A stretch of 64,000 nt of DNA, taken from positions 49,130,501 through 49,194,500 of the forward strand of contig NC_083704.1 of assembly GCF_033118175.1 (NCBI RefSeq). Reading direction: 5' to 3'. The notes under the pieces were generated by a model. The model saw only the letters and a list, made by a program, of their open reading frames with translations, ran no database searches and was not told the DNA's origin. Positions 43,858 to 56,615 of this stretch are shown in pieces. Numbering within the stretch: the first letter of the stretch is position 1; each line of letters begins with the position of its first letter. The position numbers and the translations under genes were made by a program. Source of the DNA: Dama dama (Eukaryota > Chordata > Mammalia > Artiodactyla > Cervidae).

Positions 43858-46718
43858 GTAGGAGCTATTCACATTTTTCAAAAACAGCTGTTTCCCTGGA
43901 GTTTGTTCTAAACTTGATGGTGACTAACAGAAACACATGAAATGTACGGTTGTGTTTTTCCTTAGGCACCCTGATGGGTGCTTTTTCTTCTGGATTTCTT
44001 TTTTCTTTTTTGCCTTCTTGGGTATATTTAATTTATTGGCCCTTTAATGAGGATGCTTTTTCTGGGCAAAAGAATAAAGGGGCTCAAGTATCCTTTGGCA
44101 GAAAGGAGCTGGCTTCATTTCCAAAGCATAGCCAGTGCTTTCAACCCTAAGGGAGGTTTTGTGTGTGCTTTAAAAGTAAATTTCTAAAGCTAGAATAATT
44201 CTTTTTTCTACTTTCCATTCACATGACAATGAAAAGACACCTTGAGAAACTAAGATTTGGCAAAGATAAGTTGTTTTTTGTGCAGTGGAGGTGTTAAATA
44301 ATTAAAATTATGCTATCAGCAAAATTTACTTTTCCAAGAATAACTTTCTTATGACTTCAGTATTTTCTACTCAGTCTGAAATTAATAATAATTTATTAAA
44401 CACAAAGTACTCTATTTAACTGGGGAAGCATAGAGATATTTAAAAGAAGCAAAGATCCTCCTGGATGGATTTAGGACATTTAAAGAATAATGTAGTATAT
44501 AATGATGACTGAGCCATTGAGAAACCAATCTATGAAACCCAGTTGCTCTGTCAGTTTATAAAGATTTGAAGTCTTTTACTTTCAGTTTTTGCCAAAAGGA
44601 AGCAAATAGTAGAGTATTTCTTGTAAGAATAAATAATTATTGATTTTTAGTTCCATGAAGAAAAAAATTCATAATGATGATGTTTGCAATTTCGATATTT
44701 CATGCCTAAGTATAACATTCGAGAGTTTGCTGGTCACCATCTTTCTACAAAAGAATTCTAAAGCTTGCTGATAGGGTAATGATTTTTCTGTCTCGGAACA
44801 CATTATTTTGAAATGTCTGCCAAAAAATTCCCAAGTCTGGGCGGGAGGAAACTAATACAAGCTACTGAGTTCCTGGCATTACAAGTCTAACTTGAGTTTT
44901 GTTTTTTTTTTTTCCCTAGTCAATGACAATGTCTTCATCCAAGTGGATTTTTTTTTTTTTTTTTTTTGAAATAACGTAGAACATTTACTTTAAGACTTTA
45001 TGTCTACTGAATGAGGTTACATGATTCATGGTACTTATAAATACATTTGCAGCAAATTGATTTGAAAAATATTATCAAAGGGATCAAATGCCAGTAAGGT
45101 TAAAAAATAATTGCTAATCTTGGCTCATCGATTCTTTTTGGATTTGCATAATTTTGACTTATTTTGTAAGTAAGCTTCCTATTCTACACTTCTAGGGGAG
45201 TGTAGGATCTTGTAACAGAGATTTCTTCCTCACTTCACACTGGAACCAAACTTGAAACTTGGCTAAGGCTTAAAACAAAACAAAACAAAAAAGAATAGAA
45301 AAGGAAAAAGACAAGACAAAAGATTTTATTTCAGTTTCTGTGAAGAGTCATTCAGTCCCCTTTCTACCTACCTCCATACCTACCTCCCCAGTTCCAACAC
45401 AATTAATAATAGAAGAGGATGTATATAAAACTATTTCCAAAGCATTCCTTTTTTTTTTTTTTTTTTTTTTTTTAAGGAAAGATTGTGTTTCAAAACTCTT
45501 CGGAGAAACCAGGAGTGGAATCTCTCTCAGAGTAGTGGTCATTTTCCTGTTAAATGTCTCTGTACAAAGACTGTTAGTGCTTTTTTGTGATTTTAAGTGT
45601 AAAGTCTGCTTGTAGCTTACTCTTTTTAGCATCATATGTTTTATTAGAAAACAAAAAATAGTAATAGTTATTTCTATTTAATAGTTAATTAAAAACACAC
45701 CTTTGGGCTATCTACATAAGAAGGCCATATAAAATATGTTTTAAATTATAAAATATGATTATTAGGGCAAGTTCACTCCATATGTTATCAGTAAATTGAG
45801 TCTGGAGTTTTGTTTTTATTTAAATGGATGCCAGTGATGCTGATTGGTAAAAGAACACATTTTCAGGACAATTGATAATCAATATACTGTCAGGGAACTG
45901 AGCCTGGAGTTCTTCTGTTGTCTTTGGATGCCTGTTAATTCACAAAGCACTGCCTTCTGTTTTGTCAGTGTACAAGTCTGGGTCCCATTAGCATCTATAC
46001 TCAGTGTGCATAAATTGAGTTATGGGGGCAGCTGGTAGAAGGTCATCTCCTCAGTCATGTGTGTAAGGTTGTGATGAAGGCTGTGGTCTCTTCTGATTTT
46101 GTATATTATGTTCCTGTGAAATGGGAGGGAATATTGGAAACCCATATTTTATAAGCATTAGGGTTGACTACCAAATAGAACTAACCCTTAAAACTAATAG
46201 GTGTAACTTGAGACATGGTTGTATTTTATTTTTAACACCTTTGGATAAAGGTGTCATATACTACCTTGGCAAAATCTGAAGTTAAAAGGAGCTTTCCTGG
46301 AGTCAGTTGGATATTTAGTTTCGGGGAGGTGACATGAATTTAGAAGCTACCCCTACTTTTCTCTTACTTCTTAAAGAAACTGAGGGTGAAATTATGAGTC
46401 CTCATCTTCTCCAAAAATATACCTTGCATCAACTCAGAAAGTTGTTATGAAAATCTGTGAAATCTTGCCCCAATTAGAGTTCTTTTAGAGTCACAGTCTG
46501 GTAGTTCTAGTAGATGTCTATGTACATCTCTGGGCTTTTAGAGTTGTGAAAATACGTCTCCGTGGGGGAGGGCCGTCTGCATACACCGAAGTGGGGGCCG
46601 CTCTCTTGCAGCCATCACACCCACTGTCAGCCAGCTCAGTCGGGGGGGCCAAAGTCACCTGAATAAATATGAAAGGAAGCACAGTAAATGGAGTTATTTG
46701 TGATTTATCTTCTTGCAG
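43858..46718 (+). other. ERC2: ERC2 intron, low in repeats
   Basis: A+T-rich intron starting at the GT of 43858. There are poly(T) runs at 44947-44967 and about 45450-45474 but no ruminant-specific mobile element. A short GC- and CpG-richer island at about 46555-46640 precedes the candidate exon at 46719. Confidence 0.55.
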
Positions 46719-46760
46719 GAAGCTCCGAGTTTTAATTTTGATCCTGATTTGGTCTGGCAG
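46719..46760 (+). other. Candidate cassette exon (42 bp, in frame with ERC2)
   Basis: A 14-codon open segment reading EAPSFNFDPDLVWQ in phase 0. The acceptor is strong (GTGATTTATCTTCTTGCAG) and the donor is near-consensus (CAG|GTATGT). At 42 bp it would insert without shifting the ERC2 frame. I do not recognise the peptide in ERC2 or any other protein, so this may be a chance pairing of good splice sites. Not called as CDS. Confidence 0.3.
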
Positions 46761-49700
46761 GTATGTTCCAGGTTTGCACTTAGAACATTGTGTCTTTCAG
46801 AAAAATTAGTTTTCCTGTAGATGTTGCAGTGCTCCTCCTTTTCTTGCTTTTGTGACCAAAGATTCTTTACTAAACTTCCCTTTCCTGCTCTTATGGAGAA
46901 CTGTCAATTAAAAACGTAGTTAAATGATGTCCCCCCCACCTTTTCTTTTAATTCCTTGAAAAGAATGTGTTTTAACCTACTTCTGTTATAAATTTGACAT
47001 GTCATAAACATGATGTTCAAAAGTTTCACTTTCTTGGGTTCATTCATAAATCTGTATCTAGTGTTTTTTTTTTTTAAATGAAAATGAATTATGGTAGTGA
47101 CAGTACTTGTCACATAATCTCTGTTTTTTTCTTTGTTAGTTAAAACTTCTAAGTGAATGAAAATCTAATTTAAAATGGCTAAAGCCTAAAGGAAATGTAT
47201 TGACTCATGTAACTGGGAAAAACAAGATATTGTTCAGGAATAGTTTGCTCTTGGGGCTCAAAGATGCTAACAGATTGCATTTTCTCTCATTCAATCTCTC
47301 AATTTAGCTTTCTTCATGTAAGTCTGTTTTCAAACAGTCCCTTTATGCTTGTCTGAGCAAAGTGGCTGCAGCATCTCCAGCAATCACAGATGGAAGGGAT
47401 AGGGAGAAGGTTGTGTTTTTAAAAAATGCAAAAAATAAGAAAAAAAAAAAAAGGAAAAACCACTAACCCTAGAATAAGAACAATTACTGAGATGGAATGT
47501 AAAATTTCACTCCAAATTTAACAACTCAGGCTGTAAGAAAAAACTTGAAATTCTCTAAATTCCATTAGTTTAATAAATTAAATGGCATTCATCAAGAAAA
47601 ACTTTGTTCGCGCTAAATTCAGTGCAGTTTATCAGATGGGATATATGAGTGATATATGGATTTTGGTAAGAGTTGCAGATAATATACTTGGTCTGGTGAA
47701 CTTGTTAGCTAAAGTGGATTAAGAAGCTAGGGGCGTAATGTGAATATATGACAATATTTCTGTGGCAACTGAAGTGAGAATTGTGGTTATTTAGGTTTCT
47801 TGTCACATAATCAGCTGTGGCACTTTTTGTGTCATGAGTGGTTCTTCTTGTGTTACATTTATCCCCACTAAGCTTTTCTGTGGAAACTGAGTAGTAAGCA
47901 GTTCAAGACTGAGCTTGACCAAGTTGCTGCCTCATAGATGTGCTACTGGTGAAAGAATATGACTTTGTGTTCAAGTGCTACCTCTAATGGTGAGGTTGAT
48001 CTTTTGATTTTAAATCCACAAACCAAGCCTTGTCTTTGTGTTCAGGCAGATGTCTGCTGTTATTCTGCATGGGGTTGACTGACCTGTAGTTGAGCTAATT
48101 TTCCGTTAAGAGATAGCTTGGTGTTTGATCAAATTCAAGCAGTTCAGTTTCACCAGGCGTGGAAGGATACACTGGAGCATGGGAAGGCAAAAACTACCTG
48201 ATAACTTTTCCCAGCATCACATAATTAGGAAGGGAAAGATTTCAATTTCAAACCTTGGCCATTGAATGCATCCCACTTCCCACTGTGAATGTAATTTGAG
48301 TCCTGGGATCTAGTCAGGAATACCATGAAGTGGCTGAAATGTTTTCTTTGGCTCGAGGGCCTACCTAGGTTTATGTTGCTCATCTTTTGAACTGTTATTT
48401 TATATGAGTCAAAACGTGGCAGTCAGATTTATTTTTTCTCCCAAGATTATGTGTTCATTGCAAATTTGTGTCAATTCGTTTTTCTAGTCAAGGCATTATG
48501 ATGGATCTTAGGCCTTAAAAACAGGCCATGGATCTTTTTGTGGCTACTAAGAAGTATTAACAGCAAGGAAAAAAAACAAAACAAAAAACAACTACCTATA
48601 TCACCAGTGACATCTACAGCTGAAACACCACTAACCACACATGGAGAACTAGGTATGAGGCATCTGACATGTAATAACCCATGAGTAGGCATGAGTAGCC
48701 AAATTTCACAGATGAAAAAGCCATGTTTTAGAGAAAATGAGCAGCCTGCCCAAGGTCCTGCAGCAGGTAGGTTGGCAGCTGAGAGATGAACACAAGTTTC
48801 TTCTCTGAAGTTCTTAAACTCCTTCCTCTTACAGTCTGCTTTTACTGAAGACGATTCCTAAGTTCAGCTGGTTTTTCTTTCTATGCTTTGGAAATTATGC
48901 ACTGAGTTTTGCATCTTAGAATAGGTTGAGGCAGCTCATGAGAGCTCACGAGGTCTATTTGATATTTTTTGTAAGCTGCAATATTGTACTTTGTGCTGTA
49001 AGTAAGATTCATCCTTTTTACATGAATATGTTATCAGCCCTGCAAATGGGCCTCCAAAATATGTACCCTACAGCCAACATATACCCTGTGTTTTTTTTCT
49101 TTCCTGGATTTTAAGTGTTGCCCTGAAGCCTTTATAGCAACCTGGAGCGTAACTCACTTAAACTTGTAAAGCCCTGTGTTTTTGATGTGCACTATCCACT
49201 TACAATATAAGAAATTATCCTTTAGCTTATTTTTTCTTGAGAAATTTCTTCATCTTCTCATCTTTCAGCTTTAAAAAAAAGCCTTGTCCCATTTAACTAT
49301 TTTCCTTAAATAAGGGGAAAAAATGTGGGTTTTAAGTGATAGCCAGAAAAAGCAAAATGTCAAGTTAAATGTTAGCTCTGGATGATATATGGTTGTCATT
49401 TAGAAGCAGGGAAGGTTTTTTTTTTTTAATGTAACTTTTTTTGCTCAAACTCTTCTTATATGTGTTTAACTCTAAACGTTTGAGCCACTAATTTATAATT
49501 CCTGCTATAAACAGGTTTATTTTGTGTGAATATAACTCATGAAGTTGAATTACAAATACCACTGCTTACCAAGCAGCTTTTTTGTGCACAGCACCGTGGT
49601 GGGCCTTTCACAAAAAGTGAGTGCTCAGTCTTTAAGGGGCTAATGGAAGGAATAGGGCTTTTATACAAGCCAGGATCTAAATAGTGACCTAAGAAGAGCA

Positions 49701-49944
49701 AAATGGGCTGCAAAAGCTCAGAGGATATTAAATAAGAAAGGGACAGGGAATGTTTTATGGAGAAGATCGCATTTGAGAAGAGCCTTGAAAAAAATGACAT
49801 GATTTTGATAGAGGGTAGAGGGATTCTTTATAAACAGTAGAAACCAAATCAGCAAAGACAAGGAGGTTGGAAATTATGAGACATATCTGGAGAAGAACAA
49901 ATCATTCAGTTTGGTTGAGAGAAGACTTTAAAAAGCAATAGAAG
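46761..49944. other. Intron, low in repeats, one MIR (about 48690-48810)
   Basis: An antisense MIR remnant lies at 48690-48810 (TTTCACAGATGAAAAAGCCA, CCTGCCCAAGGTCCTGCAGC). Otherwise unique and A+T-rich with short homopolymer runs. No gene is supported. Confidence 0.55.
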
Positions 49945-52205
49945 ATCAAATGAAACCATAAGAAAGTGGGAGAAAAAAATAATAGAGAAAAAAGCTGAAA
50001 TTAATGAAATAGAAACCAAACACATACAAGTTTAGTTCAGTTGCTCAGTCGTGTCCAACTCTTCGCGACCCCATGGACTATAGCACGCCAGGCCTCCCTG
50101 TCCATCACCAGCTCCCAGAGCTTGCTCAAATTAATGTCCATTGAGTTGGTGATGCCATCCAATCATCTCATCCTCTGTCATCCCCTTCTCCCGCCTTCAA
50201 TCTTTCCTAGCATCAGGGTCTTTCCAAATGAGTCAGTTCTTCGCATCAGGTAGCCAAAGTATTGGAGTTTCAGCTTCAGCATCAATCCTTCCAATGAATA
50301 TTCAGGACTGATCTCCTTTAGGATGGATTGGTTGAATCTCCTTGCAGTCCAAGGAACTCTCCAGTCTTCTCCAATACCACAATTCAAAAGCATCAATTCT
50401 TCGATGCTCAGCTTTCTTTATAGTCCAACTCTCACATCCACACATGACTACTGGAAAAACCATAGTTTTGACTAGACAGACCTTTGTTGGCAAAGTAATG
50501 TCTCTACTTTTTAATAAGCTGTCTAGGTTGGTCATAACTTTTCTTCCAAGGAGCAAGCATCTTTTAAACACATACAAGAGAGGAACTCAGAAGCTAAACA
50601 TGGATTCTTTGAGGAGATTAACAGGTGTCCTGGTCAGAATCACTGAGGAAAAGAGACAGACAAATAAACAATATGAAAATTAAAAAGTGGCATCACTATC
50701 AATCTTACTGAGTTAGAAATATGAGAGAATGTAATTAACAACATTTTGAAAATAAAGTTGAAATTTTAGGTTAATTCTTTTAAAAATACAACTTATTAAG
50801 ACTGCATGAGAAATAGAATATCTGGGTAGGGCTATATATTAAAAACAAAAATGTTTCTATGGTTTGAAATCTTTCCATCAGAAAATATCTAAAAAACAAA
50901 CCAAACAAAAAACCCTGTAGTTGTAGATGGCTTCTTCAATGAATTTTTACTAGACATTTGATGAAAAAACTGTATCAACCATACAGAAACTATATCAGAA
51001 AATAGAAAACAAGTGAAAACTTCCCAGTTTATGAGGCCAGCATAATCTTGATATCAATACCCAACAAAGCCATTGCAAGACAGGAAAATTATAGGCAGTC
51101 TGTCTCATAAACACCAGTGCAAAATATCCTAGTGAACTAAACCCTGTGGAAATGACCAAGTTGTACTTCAGGAAGGCAAGGTTGGGCTAGTATTTGTGTA
51201 TCAATCAATGTTCTTTACATTAGCAGGATAAAGGAGAAAAATTAATATAATTTCAGTGAATGTGGAGAAAGCATTTGGTAAATGTAACATTCATTCATGC
51301 TGAAAAAAAAAAAGCTTTTATCAAACTTAGAAGGAGATTTTCTAATCTGATAAGAGATAGCTATAAGAAAAACTTGAGCATGTATCATTGGTACTTGTAT
51401 CAATGGTAAGTATATTTAAGTGTCAATGGTAAAATATTTAAAGTGTTCTTTATGATATAAGGAACAAGACAAGAATGCTTATTACTATCACTTTTCCTCA
51501 ACAATATTCTTGATATCCTGGGTATAAGAATTGTAAAGGAAGAAATAAAACCCTTTTATTCACAGGCACCATAAGTTTGCGTGTAAAAAATGTGAATCCA
51601 TATATAGACTACTAGATTAATAAATGAACTTAAACAGCTGGTCACTATATAAACATGAGTCATCTACATACCAGTCACAATTATGAAATGAAATTTAAGA
51701 AACAATATAATATAGGATGGTATTAAAAAACTCAAAATATCTAAGAACAAATCTAACAATGGTGAACAAGACCTAATTTTAGTAGATCATACAAAACATA
51801 ATTACATGTGGAATAACAAAAAATTTGAAACAAATCAAATAGCTCTCAATAGTGCAGTGGATGAATAAATAGTGAAATATTCATACAATGAAATGATATT
51901 TGGCAAGAGAAGGACCAAGCTATTGCTTCATGTAACAACATCATTGAATACCCCCAAAACAGTGTGGAAAGAAGCCAGACACAAAAGAACACACACAGTT
52001 TGATTCTGTTTATTTGTGTTCCCAAAATAGGCAAAAGTAATCAATGGTGTTAGATGTCTGCATAGTGGTTAATCTGGAGGAAGAAGAAGGGTGTGGAGGA
52101 TGGGCGAGGGCTTGAACAAAGCTTTTGGAGTAGAAGTAATATTCTGTTTCATGATATGATTTGTATGTAACCAGGTGTGTTCGCTTTATCATAATTCATT
52201 CTGAA
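49945..52205 (+). mobile_element. Ancient L1 fragment, split by a BovB
   Basis: Old sense L1. ORF2-type text is visible at AAAAGCTGAAATTAATGAAA and GAACTCAGAAGCTAAACATG either side of the BovB at 50031-50565, and later at about 51030-51170 and 51900-52000. No intact frames. It ends in 3'UTR-like sequence near 52200. Confidence 0.7.
50031..50565 (-). mobile_element. BovB LINE, 535 bp, with clear target-site duplications
   Basis: Antisense BovB 3' end (TTGCTCAGTCGTGTCCAACT at the left, ending at CCAAGGAGCAAGCATCTTTT), 5'-truncated in the C-terminal region of the ORF. A perfect 13-bp duplication AAACACATACAAG flanks it (50018-50030 and 50566-50578). It inserted into an ancient L1. Confidence 0.95.
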
Positions 52206-52224
52206 AACCTATGTTTTGGCTACT

Positions 52225-53135
52225 TTCCTATGAATAGTGTACCTTAGTTAAAAAAGTCATTGAAAAATGAAGAAAAAGTGAACAGTAAAAACAAAAAATG
52301 CTATTAAAAATTGGGTAAAGGATTTGAATAAGCATTTCTTCAATGAGAACATACAAATGGCCAATAAGGACATGAGAAGATGTCCAATGTGAATTGTCAT
52401 AAGGGAAATGCAAATCTAAATTGCAGTTAGATACAACTTATCCCCTGCCCCCAGGATGGCTAAGATAAAAAGACAAAAATTGTTGAGGAGATGTGGAAAT
52501 GCCAGATCCTCATATGTTGATGATAGGGATGTAAAATGGTTCTGTCCCTTTTAGAAAACTATTTGGCAGTTCTTCAAAATGTTAAACATAGCCATCATAC
52601 ATACCCAACCAAACTGAAAATGTGTACACACAAAAACCTACCCTTATGTGTTCATATTACCATTATTGGTAATAGTCGAAAGTCTGAAACAAGCCAGATG
52701 TTCCTTATCTTGTATGAATAAACAAAATGTGGCTTAGCTGTAGTGAAATGTTATTCAGCAATGAAAAAGAAATGAAAGACTGATACATGCTAAAACATTG
52801 ATGAACCTTGAAAACATTATGCTAAATGAAAGAAGCCTGCTATGAAAGGGTACATCTTATATGATTCCATATATATATATGAACTGTCTGATATAGGCAA
52901 ATCTATATAGACAGAAAGTAGGTTAGTGGTTTCTATCCAGAGATAGAAAGTAGATTAGGAGCTAGGGGGAGAGGAGAAGCAGTTGTGACTACTAATAATT
53001 ACAGCAGTTTGGGGTGGTGAAAGTATTCTGGAATTAGGTGGTGATGGTTACATAACGTACTGAATTGTACACTTTAAAAGAGTGAATTTTATGGTATATA
53101 TATTGTATATCAATAAAGCTATTGCTAAAAAGTGA
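52225..53135 (+). mobile_element. Ancient L1 3' fragment
   Basis: A second old L1 in the same orientation, restarting inside ORF2 (GGGTAAAGGATTTGAATAAG, GGGAAATGCAAATC, ATTCAGCAATGAAAAAGAAA) and ending with TACTGAATTGTACACTTTAA and ATATTGTATATCAATAAAGC. The tandem arrangement with the previous fragment suggests two separate insertions. Confidence 0.8.
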
Positions 53136-55846
53136 AGATAATACAATGAAAGGATCAATAACTTTGATTACTCAAAGGTTAAAATATAAAATGAGCTATA
53201 GTATAACCAACTAGGAGATGCATTTCTGAGGTTTATGGTAGTTTTAATAAAGAGGTTATATTTATTAGTGTGAAATAAAAGTTTGGGGAAAATAATGTAC
53301 CATTAATTCTAGACATTCTTGTCATTAATTCTAGAAGGGGAGATTATATAGGATTTTTTCTTCTTTTGCCCCCTGTATTCTTATGTTTTCAATAATGTGC
53401 ATTCATTATATAGGGGTGATCAGGAATTATTATTTAGGAAAGACGGCAATAAGTTTGTTGAAAGAAAAATCATCTATCAAAAATCTTAAACAGTTTCTTC
53501 TGATTTCTTTTGCTGAACTGTAGACTCCAAAGTGGAGAAGGCTGTATTATTTATGGAAATTGAGAATCTGGTTCTGCCACTTGCTCTTTCTCTGAAGTCC
53601 AGCTTTCCCTTCTATGAAATGGAACCATGATACCAGGCTTCGTAGAGTTGTGATGGGATTAAAATGGATTAAAGCATGGGAAAATCCTGGCATACATTAG
53701 TTACTCAGGGAATTCTCTGCTTGTCCACCTAGTCCTTTTCAGTCTGAAAATGGAATTTTACCTGTAAAAAAGAGGAGGTACCTTTGAGCAAGGACCACTG
53801 GAGAGAAAGAATTTAACCAGCTTATTTCAGGCAGAGTCTTAGCTTTGCATACCACACAGTTTACATGTGGAAGGACTTTAAAAGTATCTTTGAAATGAGA
53901 AATCAGTGGAGAAAAAACAGTAACTCCCAGTAGGCCTGTGGTATAATAAATGATCCGGGACTTTGTTGGGCCCTTGGCAAGTCACTTGTCCCCTCTGGCT
54001 CTCACTATTCTCATTTGGCAAGTGAAAGGATTGAACAAAGTGTCCTGCTTTAAAAATTCTACCAAATCTGAAGGATTGGTGACTGGCAATTTGGACTCTC
54101 AAAGGGCCTGCCTGGGGAGTCTGAATTGACAAGGCATTCTTGCAGAGTTTAAATCTTTGCTTTGTTTGCTCCCTCGTGGCCAGCTCTGACCAGGCCAGCA
54201 GCCCCTGCCTTCTCCCTTGTTGGTGCTCAGGTTCCCAGCTTATTGTTTATTTAGGGACTGCAATTTCCTTATTGGCGTGTGCCCCCCTCCTGCAGAGTTG
54301 AGAAGTCAACCACAGGCCTCAAGTGAACCCCCCTTCAAGTTTCAGTAATGATAGTGTACCGGCCATCTCATGCCTCATCCCTAAGGCATGGTCCAGTTTC
54401 CACATCCCTCAGGCCACGCTGGTGACTTGGGGTGGCCTGAATTCCTCTGCTGCCTGTTGCTTTTTCCATGAGACAAGCATTTTGAATGTAGAGGATTTGT
54501 GCTATGTTTTGGAGATCCTTAGAATGAAGTCTCAAAGCAGGACTATTGGGGACTTCGGGGAAGTGTTAGAAGAAATGGAAGAGCAAGTCCAGGTTCTAGA
54601 AAGCCAGAAGGAGAACTTCTTCACCTGATCTTTTCCCAAAGAGAGTTGGAAGAGAACAGAGGTGTCAGGTGTCCATCTTTTTATTACTCTCTGAGATGCA
54701 TTCACAGTTTTGCAAAGTAGTATTTCACTGAATTTCTGGGAAATCAACCCTGTTTGTATTCAGATGTTTGTGAAAGATGACATGGATCCATTGTTGGGAG
54801 GGCAGGTTGCAGACACCAAGGGGCTACCCCTGTCATCTGGAAGCAGTTTCTTAAACTTCTTCCTCCTTTTCTTCTCTTTCCAGCATCGTCATTATTTTCT
54901 TTTGACCTTGCTCTGTGATCTTTAAAGGCTAAAAGTACTATGTGGAAGAACCAAAATAGACTTGCTTCTAGGTGGTTGACTGTCTCTCAATCCAGTCTTT
55001 CCTGAAATTATCCCAGGGACAGCAAGGTCCCAGTGTGGCCTCCTCACTCCTAGTCAAGGGAAGTTTTATGGAAGGAACCATTCTAGTTTATGAAAGATGT
55101 TTTTAAAAAATGATTAGAGATGAAAATTCAGGTGATACAAAGAAACGCTTCATGAAGTCTTATCATGAAGCAGACAGTCTCCATTTGGAGAACTGCAAAA
55201 TAGGGTGGAAGGTAGGAAACTTTCCTAGGATAAGGAATAAAGAACAAGAAAGAGAAAAATAGAAAGTATCTGATTTGCTAGGACCTCATAGTCCATGTTT
55301 GAAGTAAAAATAAATAAGGAAATAAGTATACAATTGGCTTAGTGTTTGGGGATTGGCTGACTGGATATACTATGTTTCTGGTCCAGTAGAACATTTACAG
55401 GGACATGAAAATTAACGTATTTTGGTTTGTTGATGTGGCACCCTCTTGAGCCCAGAAACTTATTTCAACAAAAGAGAAAATCTTAGGCAAGTTAATTACC
55501 TTTTGTAGGTATCATAACCTATAAAATGGGTAAAATAAATACTTACTTCATAGGGTTATGAGCAAGATTAAATGAAATTTTCTAGCACAGTGCTTGCCTT
55601 AGTTAATAATATACTTGAGCTGATGTTATTAATGTTAACTTCATTTTTAAATACCAGAATGGAGAACCTGTGTTTGCTTCTGTCCTGTGCTATTCCTTTC
55701 TGTATATTCAGATAATCCAAATATATTTATATTTTAACATAAATGGGAAAGAAAACATAGATAAAAAGAAAATCTTTCGATTTTTTCCCCCCAACCTGAG
55801 AAACTTATAAATAAATACTGATTTTTGTGTCATCCCATCCTTAAAG
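53136..55846. other. Intron with MIR remnants, no supported gene
   Basis: Sense MIR pieces at about 53550-53725 (GTTCTGCCACTTGCTC, CTATGAAATGGAACCATGAT), 53950-54070 (GGCAAGTCACTTGTCCCCTC) and 55480-55640 (TATAAAATGGGTAAAATAAA, CTAGCACAGTGCTTGCC). A frame at 54323-54628 (101 codons) is discussed under rejected items. Confidence 0.55.
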
Positions 55847-55924
55847 GAAATGTCCTTGGAGGCCAAATTAAACACAGACACAAACAACAACAAGGAACCA
55901 GTTTCTGATTCACCCAGTCCGCAG
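55847..55924 (+). other. Candidate cassette exon (78 bp, in frame with ERC2)
   Basis: A 26-codon open segment in phase 0, starting EMSLEAKLNTDTNNNK and ending VSDSPSPQ. The acceptor follows a T/C-rich run (TTTTTGTGTCATCCCATCCT then TAAAG); the donor is CAG|GTTGGT, moderate. The peptide is hydrophilic and unlike the ERC coiled coils. Not recognised in any protein; may be chance. Confidence 0.25.
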
Positions 55925-56615
55925 GTTGGTACTGAAGAGACTCTGTATTAGTTTGTGGCACAGACATATGCATATGGTTTTGAATTAACTGTTGCTCCCT
56001 TCCACGTGTTGGGAATGTAAGAAACGTTCAATATTAATTAAAGCAGCTTTGTATGTAGGGCTGATACTCAGAGGCATAGGTATAGCTTTAATGATTATAA
56101 AATACTGAAATACTTCTGTGGTTATCCCAAACCCTCAGAGTACCCCTCCCACTCTAGCAAATTCTGGAAAGAGTTATCACCTGCTCCCGCAGGGACTCCG
56201 AGACCTGGTTGCAGTGCTCCAGGTGGCAGATGTTCTGATTGGTTCTTGCCCTGTGCGGTATTGCTGTTGAGTGTCTCCGCAATCACCCCAACTTAAAACA
56301 CTGGGATTCAGTTTCCAGTTATAACACAACTCCATTGAAACTGCCCTCATGTCACCAGTAATACTCTAATTTTTTTCTTAGTCTTTAGTGTCTTCAAATC
56401 TTTGTTTGACCTCCTTTCTTTCTTGAAACTTCACTTGCTAATTGTCTGCAACTTTTTCCATGATTTCCATAACTTTTTTTTTTTTTTAACCAATCTTTCC
56501 TTTGGCAGTTCTGCTGCTGGTTTTTCTATACTTGATTCTCAACTATATCTGAGAAACCTTTCTCTGCTAGGCAAATGACACATCAACTCTACTGTCTCAA
56601 CTTCCATTTTAGCTT
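55925..56615. other. Unique intronic sequence, no gene seen
   Basis: About 700 bp with a poly(T) at 56476-56488 and no recognised repeat. Confidence 0.55.

Noticed and set aside
54323..54628. 101-codon + strand frame whose last third looks like an amphipathic coiled coil (GEVLEEMEEQVQVLESQKEN)
   Set aside because: The first two thirds lack protein-like character, no splice-site pair brackets the helical part in a convincing way, and I recognise no family. Probably chance.
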